Origin: Triglochin maritima
Taxonomy: Eukaryota > Streptophyta > Magnoliopsida > Alismatales > Juncaginaceae
Length of the DNA: 64,000 nt
Assembly: GCA_963682175.1 (NCBI GenBank)
Contig: OY821788.1
Location: forward strand, 34,539,585 to 34,603,584
Direction: 5' to 3'
A program made the translations under genes and the position numbers. Below, piece by piece: positions 59,201-64,000 of the stretch. Under the pieces are notes generated by a model that saw only the letters and a list, made by a program, of their open reading frames with translations, was not told the origin of the DNA and did not search any database. Every line of letters begins with the position of its first letter. Position 1 is the first letter of the stretch.

Positions 59201-60716
59201 ACAAGTGTCACTAAAAATGCTGTACAACCCTGCTGCAACAACCTCTGAGCTCTCACGGCAGATACAATAATGCGACCCCCTCTGTTTCTGATCCCTCTGA
59301 TCAGAATATCAGGCAAACCCTTCCTCGGGATCAAAATCTTCTTCTCACGGCACAAGACTCGAACATCATATTGGGACAGCCAATCCATCCCAAGTATGAC
59401 ATCAAAGTCCTCCATCGGTAGCAAGACCAGGTCTGCCGGAAACTCCTGATCTCCCGAAACAACCGTGGCGCCGGGGACAAATCTCCCCACAGTACCCACC
59501 AGACCCAGGGGTGTGCTGACCTCCAAAGTGGCAGTCAACATCGCAAGGGTACAACCCAACACTCCCGCAAATCGCTCTGAGATGAACGAGTGTGTCGCGC
59601 CACAATCAAAGAGCACCCTAGCTACTGAACCAGCGACAAGAAGTGTACCTTCCACAATAGTGCCTCCATCACGAGCCTCCTCTGCCTGGATGGTGTAAAC
59701 TCTGCCGGTGCGCTGTCCCTGCTGTGGTCTAAAAGGTGGTCTACCTCCGCCTCCACCTCTGCCGGGTGCTGGTAACCCCGGTGGTCTGCTCGGTCCAGCT
59801 CCTCGGCTCGGACAGCTCCTAATAAAGTGGCCCAGCTGGCCACAACCATGACATGCTCCGGGGGTGAAACACGGCCCGGAGTGAAACCTCCCACAAGTAC
59901 CACAAGGCTCAGGTCGTGGTATCGTAGCTCCTGCTCCCTCGAATCGGGGCCTCTTGCCCGGATTCTTTCCAGTCTGACCTCCCGGCCTCCCAGAGAACCT
60001 ACCCGATGGCCTCCTCTCATCCTGGTAGTTCTCTCTGTAGTCACGATCGAGAACAGTAGCACTCTTCACTGCATCGGCTAATGTGCGTGGCATATGTGTC
60101 AGTACCTTCGTCCTCAACTGCTTCCGGAGCCCTCGGACAAACTTCCCCGCTCTTTGCTCCTGCGTGATGTACATCTCGGGACAGTAACGCTCAAGGACGT
60201 TGAACTTCCCGATGTAGCCTGTCAGGGTCATGTCTCCCTGCTGAAGACTCAGAAACTCCTCCCTCTTCTCATCCAGGACATGCTGCGGAAAATACTGCTC
60301 GTTGAACTCGCCAACGAACTCCTCCCAGGCTATATCGTCTCTGTCCGCAAACACTACTGCAGATGTGGACCTCCACCAGTTGGACGCAACACCGCCCAAA
60401 ACATATGTAGCCAGGCCCACTCTCGCCTCTGGAGGACAACCAATAGCACTGAAGATCTTCTGCATCGTGAAAATCCACTCCTCCGCAGCCTCTGCGTCAT
60501 ACTGCCCAGAAAGGTAGGCGGATGCTGGCGCGTAAACCGGTCATGCATAGCGCCAGTCCCCGTCTGCCCAGTCTGTGCTGTCTGCTGCTGTAGCATCTCT
60601 GTCAGACGTCCGACCGTATCGAACAACGTCCGACGCTCATCCTCCCATGCCTCATCCCTCGCGGTCTCACTCTCACCGCGAGTACGGGCAACAACCTTCC
60701 CCCGTCTAGGAGGCAT
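56275..60716 (-). pseudogene. gag-pol of the gypsy element with stops and a frameshift
   Basis: Gag starts MPPRRGKVVARTRG (60716). After a frameshift near 60500-60515 it continues MQKIFSAIGCPPEARV, YFPQHVLDEKREEF and the knuckle CHGCGQLGHFIRSC. The protease reads VLFDCGATHSFIS (DSGA expected, DCGA seen), then ILGMDWLSQYD. RT has [14 protein letters not shown] and an intact [11 protein letters not shown]. RNase H has [12 protein letters not shown] and FTDHQSLKY. Integrase has a HHCC finger (SRCLVCQQVK), MDFVTGLPK, ISDRDPRFTS and HPQTDGQSERTIQTLEDML. The chromodomain-like end is PVEIVDQMV...ATWEIEED. In-frame stops lie at 59101-59103, 57790-57792, about 57660 and 56842-56844. Motifs are well kept, so death is recent, but this copy cannot make a full polyprotein. 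Confidence 0.92.
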
Positions 60717-60827
60717 CTGCCAAAGGAAAACATGACAATCATCAATATAAAATATGCATGCATGATCCTCTAAAACCTAAATCCTAACTCAAAGGTGGTT
60801 TCTTTGGACAAGTACGCCGAGATCAAC

Positions 60828-60839
60828 GCTCTGATACCA
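60828..60839 (-). promoter_or_regulatory. Primer-binding site of the gypsy element
   Basis: The minus strand reads TGGTATCAGAGC three bases after the 5' LTR, identical to the site in the gag-only element. Confidence 0.9.
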
Positions 60840-60842
60840 AAT

Positions 60843-62840
60843 TGTAACGTACCCAAAAATAGGGGAAAATTTAAACAATAATAAAGACCGTCAACGGTCA
60901 ACACAGGGCACGTCACGGGAAACAAACCAACATATATATATAAAATATATAAGATACAGACCCACGTGGAAGTCAACTATACAAATGAGTCAACTGTGAT
61001 TACAACAAAACTGAATATACATGTAATCACTACCTCAACAAAAGAAGATATACAATGACAACAGGATCAGATCTCGGGGGCACCGTCCTCTGTCACCACC
61101 TCAACTCTAGACCTGCTCGCTACCTGAAATGCAAACAAACAAACATGCCTGAGTTCCCTGAAGGAACCCCGTATACCAAGCCTCCTAAAAATATAAAAAT
61201 GAATTTAAAGACAATGCAATACAATGCACATGATCATCCACCTCGGGCCCACAATAATGCCCTCACCGCCTCCGCGCCACTGAACCACTCCTGCCACTAG
61301 GGTCAAGTCAGTCCACCGCTGCCTCACAAGGGTCAGTCGACACCACTGCTCCCCAAAAAGTGCAGGAAGGAACCCCCGGTACACGCCGCCACCCAAGGAG
61401 CGAGTCAGCCCGCCGAATACACAACTCGGGTCAGACGACAGCCGCTGCTCCCCCAAGAGCCGCCAAGCGCGCACCCTGCCGGAACATCCTCGGCCTACCG
61501 CTAAACCCTCGCAAACTGCCCAAGGTTTACGGTACACATCCCTCACACCCCGCTCGGTAAGAGAGGCAACAGTAGTACAATAATACGCCTTCGTCGAAGG
61601 TGAAATCCGTAGCTCTCAAAGCCGGTAATCAACAGTCGCCTCGGAGCCGGTAGTCGACCTATACTCAACGGATCGCGTGTGGATAAATCCACCAACCTGC
61701 GGCAGATCGGTCGACCGCTAAAAGCACACCGGTCGACCGGTCCCCCACACAGTACACGGTACTGTACAAACAAGTCTATCGGTCGAACCACGCCAACCGA
61801 ATTACCGACCAGTCGGTCGAACAAAAGTCATCTAGCGGTCGACCGTTTGGAAGGTCTACGCTATACATTTTATATACATATATATCCAATCGGTCAAACC
61901 AGGGTCCGTTCCACCGATAAGGAAAACTGCCTGAATCCTGCCTACAGCATTCGGTCGACCGAAACCTACCTTCCGGTCGACCGATCTACAGGCACATCAC
62001 TGCAGGAAAACTGCACGCGGTCGGTCGACCGAATCAGAACGAGCGGTCGACCGTTTGGATGGTCAACGCTCTGACCGACTTTGCGCAGTTCGGTCGACCG
62101 AGACACATACTCGGTCGGCCGAAGGCCTGTCTAACCTATCTACTGGGTTCGGTCGACCGAAACAACACCGGTCGACCGGCTAATGTAACCCTTTCTTTCC
62201 CGCGAAATTTGGCATAAACGGTCGACCGTCACACAGACATCGTTCGACCGTTTTCGGGCAGTAAGTTAATATTTATAAATATCGGTCGACCGAACCTCAC
62301 ACGGTCGACCGAACAATACATAATCGCCACTGTACAGACATCATTTAGACGACGTTCGGTCGACCGAGACACACAACGGTCGACCGAACCAGTCGTCTTC
62401 AACCTCCGTCCAGTAGGGTTTTCACCGGAGAAACGACACCAACGCCGTCCTCTACACTCCCACACCTCTTGGGGAGTTAATATGAAGACTTGGCATACCT
62501 TTTTGACGGTTGTGGAAGCCTCCCAAGCTTGAGTCACTTCACTCCTCTTCTTCTTCCTTCTTCTCCTTCTTCTCCTCTTCTTCTACTTCACCTTCTTCTT
62601 CTTCTTCTCCGAATTCACCTCCTCTCACTCTCTGTTAAGCCACGAAATGAAGAAAACGTTTCTATTAAAATCTTATCTACTATATATATTCACCTTTTAA
62701 CTCATCACCTCCATCTCCTCCAATCCAATACCAACACCTCATTTCTCAACCTTATCTCCTCACCTCTTCATTAGCATGCATAATTAGGGTAAGTTAGGTT
62801 TAGTTTAGTTTAATTTAGGTGTTTAGATTAGGTTATTACA
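60843..62840 (-). repeat. 5' LTR of the gypsy element
   Basis: 1998 bp. It is shorter than the other LTR, mainly through one missing CCTGAATCCTG unit near 61930 and three fewer CTT triplets near 62600. CGGTCGACCG palindromes lie at 61707-62386. Confidence 0.92.
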
Positions 62841-62845
62841 GTAAT

Positions 62846-64000
62846 CAATGGGAATAAATTGTCATTCGCTGCATGTCAAAAGAGGTTTGACAGATAAACT
62901 ACAAATGAACAAAAAGTTCATCGTTATGAAGCGGAAGTGAAGTGTTCGTCTAGTAGTCTTAATTCAAATTCTAAATAATGTAACAAGACCGGTTCATGGT
63001 ATAGGGGAACTACTCTGCAGAGTATCAGTCATTTTACTCAAGTGAGGGGGAAGCTAAAATACCCTCTTTTGCTTGGAAGTACAATTAAATCCCAGATAAA
63101 TAACAAAATCTCTGAAATAGGAACTCCCAAAAACAATATTGCTGCAAGAGAGCATTAACTGAAAGGGCAGGAAACATAAAGATGGTCAGGTTTAAACTGT
63201 ATCATATGACAATAAAAGCTACTTCTTTGTGTTGTTCATCGTGATGAGCTAGCCTTAGGTTCAAATTCAGCACTCCATGGTACATGGAATCCAGAATTTG
63301 ATCCCACTCCCAGTTTTTACTTTTCTTCACCTTCCAGAGGAAATGTGGTTTCTGATCTGTAGAGTTCAGTTTCTGAAAGCATCACGGGGATTTCGGGCAG
63401 TTAGGCAATTTGCATGTCAGTGCTTCAGAGAAAATCAGATGCGCAATGAAGGATGAATGTGATTATAGTTTAGTTCTACATCCCATGAAGTTTGAAAATG
63501 AGCTCTTCTTTCTGAAATATTCGGACTACCATGTTTTCAATGAAATTCTAAAAAGAGAAACACTAATATTCAAATTAGGGATATAAATCGAATATCATCA
63601 GAGTTGCCTGAGCATGCATCAATAGGTTATGCATTTTCTTTGATTAATGTCAATACAAAAGCTTCCCTTGATAAGCAGTTTCTTGTGAGTACACTAAACC
63701 TCATCGTAAGTATTTGAACCAACCTCATGCAAGGATTGAAAGGAGGCTAGGCGGCCACCTTTTCAATCCTTGGACTGACTAAGCAAGCCATAAATCACTA
63801 GGCGCCTAGGCGGACTAAGCCACTACCTTTTCAATCACTGACCTCATGGGATGATATCATAATACCAACATTTCAAAAGTTGATGTTTTTACTTTGTGAG
63901 ACTCATTCCCAATTAAGTAACTGGTGTTGAAAATACGACTCAAATCTATTTCTTGTAGTGACATGGAAAACTACATCGATGATACGTATTTCTTAATCGG
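62846..64000. other. No gene confirmed at the right edge
   Basis: Unique-looking sequence. On the minus strand near 63350-63240 a short Ser-rich frame (NSGFHVPWSAEFEPKASSSR) could be the end of a gene that starts beyond the window, but no family or splice structure supports it. CTAGGCG(G/C)C-type palindromic words near 63750-63810 look like part of a repeat. Confidence 0.4.

Larger units (their letters stand above)
54209..62840 (-). mobile_element. Ty3/gypsy (Tekay-like chromovirus) element
   Basis: 8632 bp between perfect GTAAT duplications (54204-54208, 62841-62845). The LTRs are 2017 and 1998 bp and differ by roughly two dozen substitutions plus small indels. Primer site, gag-pol and polypurine tract are in order on the minus strand. 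Pol order RT, RNase H, integrase marks Ty3/gypsy. The end of integrase has a chromodomain-like block (VKVRWQHHTVREATWEIEED). Confidence 0.94.

Noticed and set aside
63230..63380. Possible C-terminal exon on the minus strand
   Set aside because: Only a short frame with no recognisable family or firm splice site; kept as unassigned.

Overview
The window is nuclear DNA of a flowering plant. Spliced GT-AG genes sit in AT-rich, transposon-dense sequence, and the host genes (an isoprenylated metallochaperone, a DUF247 protein, an HGSNAT-like acetyltransferase, an HP30/Tim17 protein, an RBMX2-like RRM protein) are land-plant types. I cannot name the species.

Layout. 1-3443: a plant-mobile-domain (PMD) pseudogene on the minus strand, hit twice by LTRs of one family. 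3735-7366: a degenerate and a compact Mutator-like element (MULE); the compact one carries a two-exon FAR1/MULE transposase and an 8-bp target duplication. 9004-10168: HIPP-type gene. 10544-19557: a 9-kb MULE with convergent Ulp1-protease and mudrA-like genes, filled with a 22-bp minisatellite and interrupted by a hAT-like MITE. 20104-21640: DUF247 gene with a 4-bp frameshifting duplication. 22506-28191: 13-exon HGSNAT-like gene (minus) with a non-autonomous MULE in intron 1. 29065-30801: solo LTR. 31985-33517: HP30-like gene with a GC-AG intron and a MITE just upstream. 34511-35402: RRM gene. 36264-44468: decayed Ty1/copia element (minus) holding a nested solo LTR and a MITE. 45186-46539: Myb/SANT-like pseudogene. 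47481-53683: young gag-only LTR element. 54209-62840: full-length Ty3/gypsy chromovirus-like element (minus) broken by stop codons.

How it fits together. Most of the window is nested transposon insertion, and many junctions can be read directly from target-site duplications: AAGAATAA, TTACAATAT/TAACAATAT, GTCAATAC, TGTAT, CTTAC, CATTA, CGTTGGAC, TATAT and GTAAT. The gag-only element and the neighbouring gypsy element share gag homology, LTR ends and primer-binding site, so the former probably used proteins from relatives of the latter. The most unusual pattern is the palindrome CGGTCGACCG, clustered in the LTRs of several otherwise different elements. Two other unexplained structures are the 22-bp minisatellite, placed in introns of both genes of the large MULE, and the GGCGTC/GACGCC hairpin arrays in the small MULE family. 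All coordinates and repeat counts were read by eye; family assignments rest on recognised motifs, not database searches.
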